Source: Pseudarthrobacter sp. (GTDB lineage Bacteria; Actinomycetota; Actinomycetes; Actinomycetales; Micrococcaceae). From it: a DNA stretch of 64,000 nt. Both the position numbers and the translations under genes were made by a program. The stretch is from positions 35,574 through 99,573 of the forward strand of contig JAPSJV010000010.1 in NCBI GenBank assembly GCA_031178005.1. The letters run 5' to 3'. How positions within the stretch are numbered: position 1 is the first letter of the stretch; each line of letters opens with the position of its first letter. The notes below the pieces were generated by a model. The model made no database searches. It worked only from the letters and a program-made list of their open reading frames with translations, and had not been told where the DNA came from. Shown in pieces: positions 44,861 to 55,360 of this stretch.

Positions 44861-44927
44861 CCCGTCGAGTGGCAAGGTAATGCCGCTTACGCCGCGTCTA
44901 AGCGGCATTACCTCGCCGCTCGGCGGG
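44861..44927. repeat. Palindromic intergenic repeat, family B, copy 2
   Basis: 67 bases: CCCGTCGAGTGGCAAGGTAA at the left, complement of CCCGCCGAGCGGCGAGGTAA at the right, and AATGCCGCTTA repeated in inverse inside. It starts five bases after the hexapeptide gene stop, and its right arm encodes the last residues and the TAA of the NiCoT gene. Confidence 0.9.
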
Positions 44928-45996
44928 AGGAGAGGGCTCGGCGCAGGGGAAGGCGGGCGCCCACCGCCGCCGCGGCCCACACCGCCAGCAGCAGGCCCAC
45001 CAGAAGCAGCCCTGCGTGGCCCAGATCGATCGACCCCAGCCATGTGGACAGCGGATCGTCCAGCCCGAACGCCGCGTTGGCGAAGCCGCCCAGCGTGATC
45101 ACCGCAATAAACAGCGCGGATACAGCGGAAATCCCGGTAATCAGCGCGTTGAACCCCAGTTTCCGCAGCGGATCGTCCAGCGCGGAGCGGTACATCCGCA
45201 TCATGGCCACGCCATTGAACGAATCGCACAGGGTCATCGCGGCCGTGAACGCCAGGGGCAGCGCAAGCAACGCCAGCGGCGACACCCCGGCGAGGGAAGC
45301 CGCCGTCGTCATTACCAGAAGGCCAATGGTGGTGGCGGTATCAAAGCCCAGCCCGAACAGGAACCCGATCACATAGATGTTCCGCGGCCTCCGCACCCTG
45401 GAGAGCGGTCTGGCCAGCAAACGGGCCACGAATCCCTTCACCTCGAGATCGTCGACGGCGATGCTGCCGCCACCGCGCGCGCTCCGGTAGACACAGGATG
45501 CACGCAGGAAAGCTGAGCCGTTGTACAAGCCCATCGCCAGCAGGAACAGGCCCGAAACGCCGCTGCCGATCAGCCCCAGCACCAGGTTTCCGGTGGTGCC
45601 GTCCTCCATAAACTGCCCCACCATGGTGGCCCCGGCAATAACCAGCACACCCGCCAGGATCACCACCGAGCTGTGCCCCAGGCTGAACGCAAACCCCACG
45701 CTGACCGGATCCTGCCGTTGCGCCACGAACTTGCGTGTGGAGTTGTCGATCGCCGCCAGATGGTCCCAGTCGTAGCTGTGCTTCACGCCGGCGAGGTACG
45801 CGGTCAGAGCCAGGCCGAGGGCCATCGGCCCACCCGCTGGGGAAGTTGAGGTGCCGCCGGATATGCCCAGGAGCAGAAGTACGACGGCGGCACCATGGAG
45901 TGCGGCTACCGCGCCAAACGTGAAGAGCAGCCGGGTCCGGAAGGGCAGGTGCTCCCGGCGGCGGTAGAACCAGACGACTTCAGTCAGCGTGGTCAT
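44908..45996 (-). CDS. NiCoT-family nickel/cobalt permease
   Basis: 362 residues from the ATG at 45996 (GAGGAAG upstream), eight TM segments. Metal signature HSYDWDHLAAIDN contains H73-x4-D78-H79; further NiCoT motifs are SLGHSSVVI and GLGFDTATTIGLL. The start overlaps the ureD stop (TGATG), so nickel uptake is co-translated with urease maturation. The C-terminal SSRRAAR and stop are encoded inside a family B palindrome. Confidence 0.92.
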   Translation of the reverse strand: MTTLTEVVWFYRRREHLPFRTRLLFTFGAVAALHGAAVVLLLLGISGGTSTSPAGGPMALGLALTAYLAGVKHSYDWDHLAAIDNSTRKFVAQRQDPVSVGFAFSLGHSSVVILAGVLVIAGATMVGQFMEDGTTGNLVLGLIGSGVSGLFLLAMGLYNGSAFLRASCVYRSARGGGSIAVDDLEVKGFVARLLARPLSRVRRPRNIYVIGFLFGLGFDTATTIGLLVMTTAASLAGVSPLALLALPLAFTAAMTLCDSFNGVAMMRMYRSALDDPLRKLGFNALITGISAVSALFIAVITLGGFANAAFGLDDPLSTWLGSIDLGHAGLLLVGLLLAVWAAAAVGARLPLRRALSSRRAAR

Positions 45997-46982
45997 CAGT
46001 ACTTCCTCAGGTTCAAGGGCTGTTGCCCGTACCAACGGTTTCGAAGATGTGCCGTGCATGCACCGAGCAGGTGGTTCAGTTCGCCGGTGCTGTTGGACAG
46101 CGCCCGGAGAGCCAGCCCTGTAGCGCCCGCCACGGTACGCGTCAGGGAGATCCCGGCATAGACATCATGGCCGGCCGACAGCTGGTGCAGGCAGTCGGCG
46201 AGTTCCTGGTCCACCCGGGGATCCACCACCAACAGCGAGCCCAGGTGGCTGCAGCCCTCCATAAAGCCCAGGCCGGTGACGTCCGCCGAGGGCGGCCGGA
46301 TCAGCACGTTGTCCAGGGCCAGGAGTTCGGCACTGTTTCCGGTGTCCACGCGGATCTCAGTCCGCAGCCGGAGTTCCTCGTACCGGAACGATGCCCCATC
46401 CGGCGACCAGCCCGGGGTGACCACCTCCGCCATCACCAGGCTCGACGTCGGCGTCATGGTGATGTGCGTGTTCTGCCGGTAGCTGGCCTCCCGGTAGGCG
46501 ATCAGTTGGTCCGGCAACAGTTCCAGACGGGCGTTTTCAGCCAGGTTCACGGTCATGCGTTGCTCGGCGAAGGACCCTGGCGTCCGGTACACCTTGGTTG
46601 CGGACTGGGTGGTCAGCAGCAGGTTTGCGCCCGCTTCGAGCTCTACGTCCAGCACGTAAAGGTCGGCGCCCAGGTAGGCGCCGCCTGGATTCACCACCAC
46701 ATAACAGACCTGGCCGGAGTCATCGAGGTAGTGCGGGCGTAGCACCCTGAGTGCGCCCTGGTGGAACTGCCGGGACGCAATGGAACGGCCGTTGCGCTCG
46801 CCGATCACCAGGTTGAGAACTCCGCGGGGAGCCTGGGATTGAGCCTGTCCGCCCGGTGATTGAGGCTGGGCGTGCGGTGATTGAGCCTCTCGAAATCCCT
46901 GGGCCTCGACAGGCTCGACCACCGCAGACAGGGTCTCGACAGGCTCGACCACCGCAGACAGGGTCTCGACCACCGGCGTCAT
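45996..46982 (-). CDS. ureD: Urease accessory protein UreD, with repeat-derived N-terminus
   Basis: 328 residues. UreD proper starts near residue 54: [31 protein letters not shown], then [28 protein letters not shown] and [16 protein letters not shown]. Residues 2-50 ([20 protein letters not shown]...) are the translation of a family C repeat and have no UreD character. The ATG at 46982 overlaps the ureG stop (ATGA); no good start exists between it and the conserved part except a GTG near 46816 with a GGGGAG 11 bases upstream. UreD delivers nickel to apo-urease with UreF and UreG. Confidence 0.88.
   Translation of the reverse strand: MTPVVETLSAVVEPVETLSAVVEPVEAQGFREAQSPHAQPQSPGGQAQSQAPRGVLNLVIGERNGRSIASRQFHQGALRVLRPHYLDDSGQVCYVVVNPGGAYLGADLYVLDVELEAGANLLLTTQSATKVYRTPGSFAEQRMTVNLAENARLELLPDQLIAYREASYRQNTHITMTPTSSLVMAEVVTPGWSPDGASFRYEELRLRTEIRVDTGNSAELLALDNVLIRPPSADVTGLGFMEGCSHLGSLLVVDPRVDQELADCLHQLSAGHDVYAGISLTRTVAGATGLALRALSNSTGELNHLLGACTAHLRNRWYGQQPLNLRKY
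46835..46976. repeat. Palindromic dispersed repeat, family C, copy 3
   Basis: Units GATTGAGCCTGTCC, GGTGATTGAGGCTG and GGTGATTGAGCCTCTCGAAA face inverted units CTCGACAGGCTCGACCACCG (twice) and a partial one. It ends two bases from the ureG stop and forms the 5' coding part of ureD. Confidence 0.88.
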
Positions 46983-47596
46983 GTTGCGAGGTCGAGCATC
47001 AGGACGTCGCGGCGCACCCAGTCGATCACGGCGTCGAGGCCTTCGTCGGTTTTGAGGTTGGTGAAGCAGAACGGCTTGGCGCCCCGGAACTCGCGGGAGT
47101 CCCGTTCCATGACTCCAAGGTCAGCCCCCACAAAAGGCGCCAGGTCCGTCTTGTTGATGATGAACAGGTCCGATTTGATCATGCCCTGACCCGCCTTCCG
47201 CGGGATCTTCTCACCCTGCGCAACGTCGATGATGTAGACGGAGAAGTCCACCAGTTCAGGGCTGAAGGTGGCTGAGAGATTGTCTCCGCCGGATTCCACG
47301 AAGATCACCTGCAGGTCCGGGTGCCGCGCCTTGAGTTCCTCGATCGCAGCCGTGTTCATGGACGTGTCTTCGCGGATGGCGGTGTGCGGGCAGCCACCGG
47401 TTTCAACGCCGATGATCCGGTCCACTGGCAGGATTCCGTTGGCGGCCAGGATCTTGGCGTCCTCGATCGTGTAGATGTCGTTGGTGATCGCGGCCATGGA
47501 GATTTCCGCGCTCATGTGCCGGGTGAGCCGCTCCACCAGCTGCGTTTTGCCCGCTCCAACTGGTCCGCCGATGCCGATCTTGATGGGTTCTGACAT
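46979..47596 (-). CDS. ureG: Urease accessory GTPase UreG
   Basis: 205 residues. P-loop GGPVGAGKT (10-18), nickel motif [17 protein letters not shown] (CPH), [22 protein letters not shown] segment, [16 protein letters not shown]. It supplies GTP energy and nickel to the UreDFG complex. Ribosome site AAGGAG five bases before the ATG. Confidence 0.95.
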   Translation of the reverse strand: MSEPIKIGIGGPVGAGKTQLVERLTRHMSAEISMAAITNDIYTIEDAKILAANGILPVDRIIGVETGGCPHTAIREDTSMNTAAIEELKARHPDLQVIFVESGGDNLSATFSPELVDFSVYIIDVAQGEKIPRKAGQGMIKSDLFIINKTDLAPFVGADLGVMERDSREFRGAKPFCFTNLKTDEGLDAVIDWVRRDVLMLDLAT

Positions 47597-47620
47597 GTCT
47601 TCTCCTTGATTCGAAAACTG

Positions 47621-48409
47621 TTAGCTCATGAACATGCGGGCACGTTGGCGCTCATGCCGCATCTGCGAAATTTCCAGCCCCGGGCTGATGGCACCGAAGT
47701 CGTCCGGCGCAAGGTGCTGGACCTCCTCGACGGCGGCAGCAACGGCGTCGGCCGCTTTCCGCAGCAGCCGCTGCCCCGCGTTCTGGCCCAGCGGGATGGC
47801 GCGCACCGCATTCTGCGTCAGGGACGTGACGGCGGCGAACAGGTACGCGGCCAGCGCTTCGGGCAGCGGAACCCCCAGGGAACGCGCGACGACGGCGAAC
47901 GCCAGCGGCTGATGCCCGGCAGCCCGGCCGGCGGTCACCAGGTCTCGGTACAGTTCCAGCGCGGGCGACGGGAAGACTTCCTGGCCGATCTCCAGCAGCC
48001 GGGTGCCCATCTTGATGCTGGCCTCACGGACCTGGCGTGGCAGCAGTTGAGCCGAGAGCTGGGAGTCGAGTTGGGCAAGGGGTAGTCCTTCGTAGAAAAA
48101 GCGGATGGCCAGGGCGTCCGAGTACGTCAGCTGCTGCGCCACAAACGCCGAAAGCCAGGTCCCGAACGTGGCTTCATCGTGGATCAGGCCGCGCTCGATG
48201 TACCCCTCAAACCCGAGCGAGTGCGCGAAGGCTCCGGTGGGCAGCGCGGAGTCGGTGAGCTGCTGGAGGGCAAGCTGGTAGGAGGAGGAGGCCCCGGTGA
48301 TTGAGCCTGGTCCGCCGGTGATTGAGTCTGTCGAAATCATGGGGTCTCGACAGGCTCGACCACCGGGTACTGCTCGACCACCGGCACCCTCAGTGGCTGT
48401 GTTCGGCAT
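47621..48409 (-). CDS. ureF: Urease accessory protein UreF, with repeat-derived N-terminus
   Basis: 262 residues from the ATG at 48409; ATG 48340 inside the repeat is an alternative. Conserved UreF starts at about residue 40: YQLALQQLTDSALPTGAFAHSLGFEGYIERG, then FVAQQLTYSDALAIRF and GHQPLAFAVVARSLGVPLPEALAAYLF. Residues ~9-38 ([25 protein letters not shown] and following) translate the family C repeat. The start overlaps the ureE end by 20 bases. UreF binds UreD and UreG during nickel insertion. Confidence 0.88.
   Translation of the reverse strand: MPNTATEGAGGRAVPGGRACRDPMISTDSITGGPGSITGASSSYQLALQQLTDSALPTGAFAHSLGFEGYIERGLIHDEATFGTWLSAFVAQQLTYSDALAIRFFYEGLPLAQLDSQLSAQLLPRQVREASIKMGTRLLEIGQEVFPSPALELYRDLVTAGRAAGHQPLAFAVVARSLGVPLPEALAAYLFAAVTSLTQNAVRAIPLGQNAGQRLLRKAADAVAAAVEEVQHLAPDDFGAISPGLEISQMRHERQRARMFMS
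48296..48384. repeat. Palindromic dispersed repeat, family C, copy 4
   Basis: Units GGTGATTGAGCCTG and GGTGATTGAGTCTGTCGAAA face GGTCTCGACAGGCTCGACCA and a short CTCGACCACCGG. It lies five bases past the ureE stop and within the 5' end of ureF. Confidence 0.88.
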
Positions 48410-48863
48410 GGCGGAAGGCTACCGGCATCACACGCTCTTGCCGATCGTAGGGGACACCGACATGCAACAAGTAGTCCTCCACAGTGTGGTCGTACTGGCA
48501 GACCATCACCTCTGCTCCGTACTCGGAGGATGCATCAAAGAACTGGGCCTGCAGGTGCCGGTTGCCCAGTGAGTGCGCCACCACACCCATTTGGTAGACG
48601 GTACGCGGCGCGATGACCAGGACATCGGTGGGCAGCACGGACACCATAATTACGTTGTTGCCGGACACAGCCAGGATGTCGCCGTCGCGCAGGTCCCCCG
48701 CGCTGGACGGAAGCCGGATGCCGATCTCCTTGCCGTGGTCTGTGGTGACCCGTTGGATGCGCTTTACCAGCTGCGCACTGGGCAGGACCACCTTCTCCTT
48801 GTGGTGGCCTGCGTAGGCGTCGGACACTTCATGGAGGTTGCCCAGAATCTTCTCGATAATCAC
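48390..48863 (-). CDS. ureE: Urease accessory nickel chaperone UreE
   Basis: 157 residues from a GTG with AGGAG five bases upstream. The N-terminal domain has VVLPSAQLVKRIQRVTTDHGKEIGIRLP; the C-terminal has ALGNRHLQAQF-like VAHSLGNRHLQAQFFDASSEYGAEVMVCQYDHTVEDYLLHVGV. The tail is short (FRHAEHSH) with three His, not the long poly-His of some UreE. Nine bases from the ureC stop. Confidence 0.93.
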   Translation of the reverse strand: MIIEKILGNLHEVSDAYAGHHKEKVVLPSAQLVKRIQRVTTDHGKEIGIRLPSSAGDLRDGDILAVSGNNVIMVSVLPTDVLVIAPRTVYQMGVVAHSLGNRHLQAQFFDASSEYGAEVMVCQYDHTVEDYLLHVGVPYDRQERVMPVAFRHAEHSH

Positions 48864-48871
48864 AGTTGCTC

Positions 48872-50613
<1,742 letters not shown>

Positions 50614-50617
<4 letters not shown>

Positions 50618-50985
50618 GGCCGGCTCCCCTCTTCAGCGCCGGACGCGTTGGTGACGTCCGGCTCCTGGCGCGTGCCGCCGTCGAGCTTTCCGTTTACTTT
50701 GTTACTGAGCCCGTAGACCTCACGACTACCGGCGAGCCCAACCAGCCGCACTGTGCGGGAGTCGCCCGGTTCAAAGCGGGCGGCCGTCCCGGCGGGGATG
50801 TCCAGGCGGCGGCCGTAGGCGGCGTCGCGGTCGAATTTGAGGCCCTGGTTGGCTTCGGCGAAGTGGTAGTGCGAGCCCACCTGGACAGGGCGGTCGCCGC
50901 GGTTGACCACCTCGAGGGTGATGGCTTCGCGGCCGGTATTGCAGGCGACAGGCTCGGGGCGGAGCCGGTATTCTCCGGGAATCAC
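50614..50985 (-). CDS. ureB: Urease beta subunit
   Basis: 123 residues from a GTG at 50985; its AGGAG lies over the ureA stop. Motifs [44 protein letters not shown] and [31 protein letters not shown]-terminal extension of ~20 residues beyond the usual end is variable. Separate from ureA, as in most actinobacteria. Confidence 0.95.
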
Positions 50986-50993
50986 GATGGCTC

Positions 50994-51296
50994 CTAGCGG
51001 ATCGGATCGTGGACGGTGACCAGCTTGGTGCCATCCGGGAAGGTGGCTTCGATCTGGACGTCGTGGATCATTTCCGGCACGCCCTCCATCACATCGTCAC
51101 GGGTGAGGAGGGTGGTTCCATAGCTCATGAGGTCGGCTACGGTGCGGCCGTCGCGGGCGCCTTCGATGAGTTCGTAGCTGATGACCGCTACCGATTCGGG
51201 GAAGTTCAGCTTCAACCCACGGGCTTGGCGGCGGCGCGCCAGATCGGCGGCCACCACAATAATGAGCTTTTCCTGCTCACGGGGCATCAAATGCAT
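50994..51296 (-). CDS. ureA: Urease gamma subunit
   Basis: 100 residues from the ATG at 51296 (AAGGGA six bases upstream), the usual UreA length: [79 protein letters not shown]. First gene of the ureABCEFGD-NiCoT operon. No operator or riboswitch was recognised in the ~100 bases upstream. Confidence 0.96.
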   Translation of the reverse strand: MHLMPREQEKLIIVVAADLARRRQARGLKLNFPESVAVISYELIEGARDGRTVADLMSYGTTLLTRDDVMEGVPEMIHDVQIEATFPDGTKLVTVHDPIR

Positions 51297-51398
51297 GGCG
51301 GATCCCTTCAACGTCCAGGCGGAAACGGCGTGGGATCAGCGTAGGGGCAGCACGTTTCGGGGGCGTTTCAGGAATGTCTCCGGCAGGATCATCCCGCC

Positions 51399-51460
51399 CA
51401 ACTAGGTAGCAGTAGTTGCCGTATTCAGCGCTGTAAAGGGCAACTACTGCTACCTAGTTG
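51399..51460. repeat. Palindromic intergenic repeat, family A, copy 2
   Basis: Perfect 22-bp arms (core AACTAGGTAGCAGTAGTTGC) around an imperfect centre GTATTCAGCGCTGTAAAG. It ends 10 bases before the stop of the HhH-GPD gene, that is, at its 3' end. Same arm sequence as copy 1 at 21128-21200. Confidence 0.92.
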
Positions 51461-51470
51461 AGTAAGGGGG

Positions 51471-52055
51471 TTAGTTCTTGGCGGGCTTGGCGGCCTTCGC
51501 TGCTGCCTTCGCCGCCTGCTTGCTGGCCCGGACCTTCACCAGCGACTCGGGGTCCACAATGTCTGCGACGGAAACGTAAGACCCTTCTTCGCCGTAATGC
51601 CCGGCTGCTTCACGCCAGCCCGGAGCCTGGAGGCCGCATTGCTTGCCCAGAAGCGCGAGGAAGATCTTGGCCTTCTGTTCGCCGAAGCCGGGCAGCGCCA
51701 GGAGCCGGCGCAGCACCTCGGCACCGTCAGGACCACCCTGGGTCCAGATGGCAGAAGCGTCGCCGCCCCATTCGCCGTCAACCGTTGCGGCCAGCGCCTG
51801 GACCCGGCCCGCCATGGATCCCGGGAACCGGTGGACGGCCGGGCTCTGCTTGAACACCTCCAGGAATTCCTGGGGATCGTAGGCTGCGATGACTGCAGGA
51901 TCCAGGGTGCCGATCCGTTCACGGATCTTCTGCGGCCCGGCGAAGGCTGACTCCATGGTGACCTGCTGGTCCAGGAGCATGCCCGTCAACAGGGCGAACG
52001 GATCCGAGCCCAGCAGGGCATCCGCGTCCGGGTTGGCGGTGATGTGCAGTTCCAT
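51471..52055 (-). CDS. HhH-GPD family base-excision repair-like protein (TIGR03252-like)
   Basis: 194 residues. ALLTGMLLDQQVTMESAFAGPQKIRERIG and a helix-hairpin-helix in LLALPGFGEQKAKIFLALLGKQ identify the uncharacterised actinobacterial HhH-GPD group. The catalytic Lys/Asp positions of EndoIII/AlkA are not clearly kept, so activity is uncertain. Ala/Lys-rich tail (KQAAKAAAKAAKPAKN). Starts three bases after the transporter stop, so probably co-transcribed. Confidence 0.85.
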   Translation of the reverse strand: MELHITANPDADALLGSDPFALLTGMLLDQQVTMESAFAGPQKIRERIGTLDPAVIAAYDPQEFLEVFKQSPAVHRFPGSMAGRVQALAATVDGEWGGDASAIWTQGGPDGAEVLRRLLALPGFGEQKAKIFLALLGKQCGLQAPGWREAAGHYGEEGSYVSVADIVDPESLVKVRASKQAAKAAAKAAKPAKN

Positions 52056-52058
52056 GGG

Positions 52059-53345
52059 TCAGCCTCCGATTGCTTTCTGGATGGTGGTGACGAGCTGGTA
52101 ACCGCCCAACACAATAAACAGGACAGCCGTGATCACCAGGGCGGTATTGGTGTGCCAGCGGTTGCGCCAGACGGCCGGAACGCCGTACTTCTCGACGTTG
52201 AGCAGTGGGAGCAGGGTGATCGCCAAGAACGGCATAAACAGGGCACCAAGGACGCCATAGGCCAGAACGAGGCCGATGGGCTCGTCCAACATGAGCAGCA
52301 GCATGGACGGGAACGTCAGCCAGATCAGGTAGAACCGGAAGTACTTGCCGTTCAGCTTGGCATCCGGATGATCCGAGCTCTTGCCGCGCGTATTAGCCCA
52401 GAAGTCGGCAAACATCAGAGAGACACCGTTCCACACGCCCAGGATGGAAGAGAAGGCGGCGGCGAAGAAGCCCCAGAGGAAGGCAATGCCGATGACGTCG
52501 CCGTAGCGGTCCTGCAGCACGCCGGTCAGATCCAGCAGGCCTTTGTCTCCGGCAGAGATGCTGACGCCGGCCACCTGGACCACCTCAACACCCACGATCA
52601 GCATGGAGATGACGAAGATGCCGGTCATTACGTAGGCCATAGTGTTATCGATCCGCATCACGCGCATCCACCCCGGCGTGATCCAGCCCTTTTCACGGAG
52701 CCAGTAGCCGTAAGCCGCCAGGGTGATGGTGCCACCCACGCCGCCGGCCAGCGCCAGCGTGTAGAGCAACCCACCTTCAGGGATCATGGGTATAAGTCCG
52801 GTAAACATGGCGGGGATGTTCGGAGCGGCAATTACGGCCAGCCCCACGATCGTGACGAACATCAGGCCCACCAGCACGGCCGTGATCTTCTCAAACACGG
52901 AGTAGCGGTTCAGCCACACCATCGCGAAACCCGCAAGGCCGGTGCCAATGGCAAAAACCCACAGGGGCACCGCCGGGAACAAGGCAGCCAACGGAAGCGC
53001 CGTGGAGGACATCGCCGAGGCACCGTAAACGATGCCCCAGATCAGGATGTAGGGGCCGAAATACCAGACCGGCCAACGGCCCAGCGAGCGCCAGCCCTGG
53101 AAGATGGTGTTGCCCGTGGACAAGGTGTAACGCCCGGCACCTTCAACCAGGACAATCTTCAGCAGCACACCCAATACAACGGCCCACAGCAGCATGTAGC
53201 CATAGCGCGAGCCCGCGGCAAGCGTGGAAACCATGTCTGCCGCCCCGACGCCGGTTGCCGCAACGACAAGGCCCGGACCGATCAGCTTCCATTTGTGGAT
53301 CCGCGCCCGTTCCTCGGAATCGGTGTGCGCCGTATTTTCTGCCAT
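52059..53345 (-). CDS. Nramp-related transporter lacking the canonical metal motifs
   Basis: 428 residues, about 11 TM helices. It starts IGPGLVVAATGVGAADMVSTLAAGSRYGY, aligned with TM1 of Nramp proteins, but the metal-binding DPGN is replaced by ATGVGAAD and the TM6 MPH motif region reads GGVGGTITLAAYGYWLRE. The overall helix pattern (ILGVWNGVSLMFADFW, LDEPIGLVLAYGVLGALFMPFLA) fits Nramp-related Mg2+/unknown-substrate branches. The cargo should not be assumed to be manganese or iron. Confidence 0.82.
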   Translation of the reverse strand: MAENTAHTDSEERARIHKWKLIGPGLVVAATGVGAADMVSTLAAGSRYGYMLLWAVVLGVLLKIVLVEGAGRYTLSTGNTIFQGWRSLGRWPVWYFGPYILIWGIVYGASAMSSTALPLAALFPAVPLWVFAIGTGLAGFAMVWLNRYSVFEKITAVLVGLMFVTIVGLAVIAAPNIPAMFTGLIPMIPEGGLLYTLALAGGVGGTITLAAYGYWLREKGWITPGWMRVMRIDNTMAYVMTGIFVISMLIVGVEVVQVAGVSISAGDKGLLDLTGVLQDRYGDVIGIAFLWGFFAAAFSSILGVWNGVSLMFADFWANTRGKSSDHPDAKLNGKYFRFYLIWLTFPSMLLLMLDEPIGLVLAYGVLGALFMPFLAITLLPLLNVEKYGVPAVWRNRWHTNTALVITAVLFIVLGGYQLVTTIQKAIGG

Positions 53346-53441
53346 GGAAACCTCCGGGTGTTACCGGCCCGCGCTTTCCGCGGCCTCGGCGTTGAGTGAC
53401 TAGGCCATGCTAGCGCGTCGCCCGGGCCGGGCCCCGGATTT

Positions 53442-54188
53442 CTACTCCTGGAAGTGCGTCACCACCTCCGACTCCGGCGCGATGGAATCAACGATCGTGG
53501 CGGCCAGTTCACGCAGTTTCAGGTTGCGGTTGTTGGACGCGGTAATCATGATCGAGTGTGCCGCATCCTGGCTGCACCGGTTCTGGGCCATGATGACACC
53601 GATGGCAATGTCGATCACGGTGCGGGAGCGCATCGCGGCAACCAGGTCATTCCTGGCCTCGGTCAGTTTGGCGATCTTGAGGGCCAGCCTCAGGGCCTTC
53701 GAGGCGTGAGCCGCAAAGGATTCTGCCCGTTCAACGTCCTGCACAGAGAACCCGTCGACAGTCTCGCTGTACAGGTTGAGGGCCGCCCGTGTGTCGCCAT
53801 CCACGATCAGCGGAACTGCCAGGATGGCGCGGATCCCCTCGCTGCGTACAGCCTTCATATAAGCCGGCCAGCGTTGCTCCGCAGCCGTATCCCGGACCAG
53901 GACCGGGCTCAGAAGTTCCATCGATGCCAGGCATGGTCCTTCACCGAAGGAGTTCTGCACATCGTCCATCGCCTGGGCCTTGTCATCGCTGCTCGCCGCG
54001 GTGGCGGCCTTCCGGCCCCGCAGCAGCGTGACACCGCAATGGACGGTACTGCCCGACGGCGAGAAGCTCTCCGTCGTGAAGATGGCCAGTTCCGTGAGGA
54101 ACTGCCCGACGTCCTCACTTTCCAGCACCAGGTCCTGCAGCCAGGAATCGATGTAGGCCTGCTGCTCCACCGACACATCCCTCAACAT
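53442..54188 (-). CDS. GAF-ANTAR regulator (copy 2)
   Basis: 248 residues from the ATG at 54188, with GAGGAGGAAGG seven bases upstream. GAF ~10-170 with FGEGPCLASM; ANTAR ~175-240 with TVIDIAIGVIMAQNRCSQDAAHSIM. Very similar in layout to the protein at 1188, including the MAQNRCSQ block. A signal-responsive RNA-binding antiterminator is expected. Confidence 0.87.
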   Translation of the reverse strand: MLRDVSVEQQAYIDSWLQDLVLESEDVGQFLTELAIFTTESFSPSGSTVHCGVTLLRGRKAATAASSDDKAQAMDDVQNSFGEGPCLASMELLSPVLVRDTAAEQRWPAYMKAVRSEGIRAILAVPLIVDGDTRAALNLYSETVDGFSVQDVERAESFAAHASKALRLALKIAKLTEARNDLVAAMRSRTVIDIAIGVIMAQNRCSQDAAHSIMITASNNRNLKLRELAATIVDSIAPESEVVTHFQE

Positions 54189-54256
54189 AACCAACCCTTC
54201 CTCCTCGTCGCCAGTATGTGAAAAGAGGGCGCCGGCCCATGCGCCCGGGGAGCCAG

Positions 54257-54448
54257 CTAGCCGGAAACTGCGGAGCTGACTGCTGTTGGGCTGTCGAATT
54301 CCCGGTCGGGCAAGTTCTCCAGGGCCTCCAGGACGTTGCCGTCCGCTCCGGATTCCTTGGCCTTGTCCACCAGTGCCGACTTGCTGGCGGGGTAATTGAT
54401 TCCGCTCAGGAACTTCTGCACTTCAATGGGGGTGGGATTGTTGCTCAT
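54257..54448 (-). CDS. DUF2795 protein
   Basis: 63 residues from the ATG at 54448. IEVQKFLSGINYPASKSALVDKAKESGADGNVLEALENLPDREFDSPTAVSSAV fits DUF2795 along its whole length. Function unknown; often encoded near stress genes in actinobacteria. Begins 11 bases after the GT2 stop. Confidence 0.85.
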   Translation of the reverse strand: MSNNPTPIEVQKFLSGINYPASKSALVDKAKESGADGNVLEALENLPDREFDSPTAVSSAVSG

Positions 54449-54459
54449 GGTTCCGCCTT

Positions 54460-55338
54460 TCATTTCCGGTGTAAAAGGGCCTCTTCGTTCAGTACGTATT
54501 GATGGGCTTCCACGCTCCGGTCCGGGACAGTGGTAGGTGATTCCAAGTGGACGGCTCCGGAGGGCAGGATGCCTGCACCACCGAAGCGTTCCATGATTTT
54601 CCATTGCGCCAGGACGTCCTCGCCGGCGTGATTGGCCGGAAGGACCTGCCAGAATTTGAATCCGCCCGTTTCCACCAGAGCGGCCCGGCTGTACAGGACG
54701 CAGCCGCCCACCCAGGCGATGCGGTACGCCAGCCACGCGTCGTCGGCGACCCCCAGGTCATGGCTGAGATGCGCCAGGTTGGCGGCGCTGTGCAGGGGCC
54801 AGCGCTGGAATTCGGGAGTTCCCGGACGAACCTGCTCCGGCTCCACGGTTCCATCCCACGGTTGGAAAGTGCTGACTTCTTCCGGGCGGGGTTCGTCCAG
54901 ATAGGATAAGCCCTGGGGAGCCATGCCAACGAATCCGCATTTGAGGGTGTCCAGGGCCGAGGCCATCCGCTCGAGCGCACCCGGCTCCAGCCAAACGTCG
55001 TCATCCAGGTACAGGACCCGGCTGGCAGTGGAGTTGTCCAGCAGAAACTGCCGGTGCTCAGCCAGGCCGCGGGCAGGCACATGCCGAAGTAACTCGACCT
55101 CGCGCCCTTGGGCCCGCAGGGTCCGCACCATGGCGAGCACCCCTGGATGATCCCAGCTGGGGCGGCCCGGTGACTGGTCGCTGATGAGTATCCCGAAATC
55201 CGGGGCTTCCTGGGCGGCAAGTCCCGCCAGGGTTACGGCCAGCTCGGTGGGCCGCTCAAAACTGGGAATAAGCACTTCCAGATCGGGCTTGGGCGCGTTC
55301 AAAAACGCAGCCCAGCGCGCAGAACTGCGCCTGGCCAT
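54460..55338 (-). CDS. Family 2 glycosyltransferase
   Basis: 292 residues. GT-A start DLEVLIPSFERPTELAVTLAGLAAQ, nucleotide/metal motif RVLYLDDDVWLEPGALERM (DDD), and acceptor-side GGCVLYSRAALVETGGFKFW and HAGEDVLAQWKIMERFGG (ED catalytic pair). Cytoplasmic; no TM segment. Donor and acceptor unknown. Confidence 0.87.
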   Translation of the reverse strand: MARRSSARWAAFLNAPKPDLEVLIPSFERPTELAVTLAGLAAQEAPDFGILISDQSPGRPSWDHPGVLAMVRTLRAQGREVELLRHVPARGLAEHRQFLLDNSTASRVLYLDDDVWLEPGALERMASALDTLKCGFVGMAPQGLSYLDEPRPEEVSTFQPWDGTVEPEQVRPGTPEFQRWPLHSAANLAHLSHDLGVADDAWLAYRIAWVGGCVLYSRAALVETGGFKFWQVLPANHAGEDVLAQWKIMERFGGAGILPSGAVHLESPTTVPDRSVEAHQYVLNEEALLHRK

Positions 55339-55360
55339 GAGTCTGTCCCCCTTGACCGGC

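Noticed and set aside
52044..53399. 451-codon plus-strand frame over the Nramp-like gene
   Set aside because: His/Gln/Arg-rich composition typical of the complement of a hydrophobic gene; no family character.
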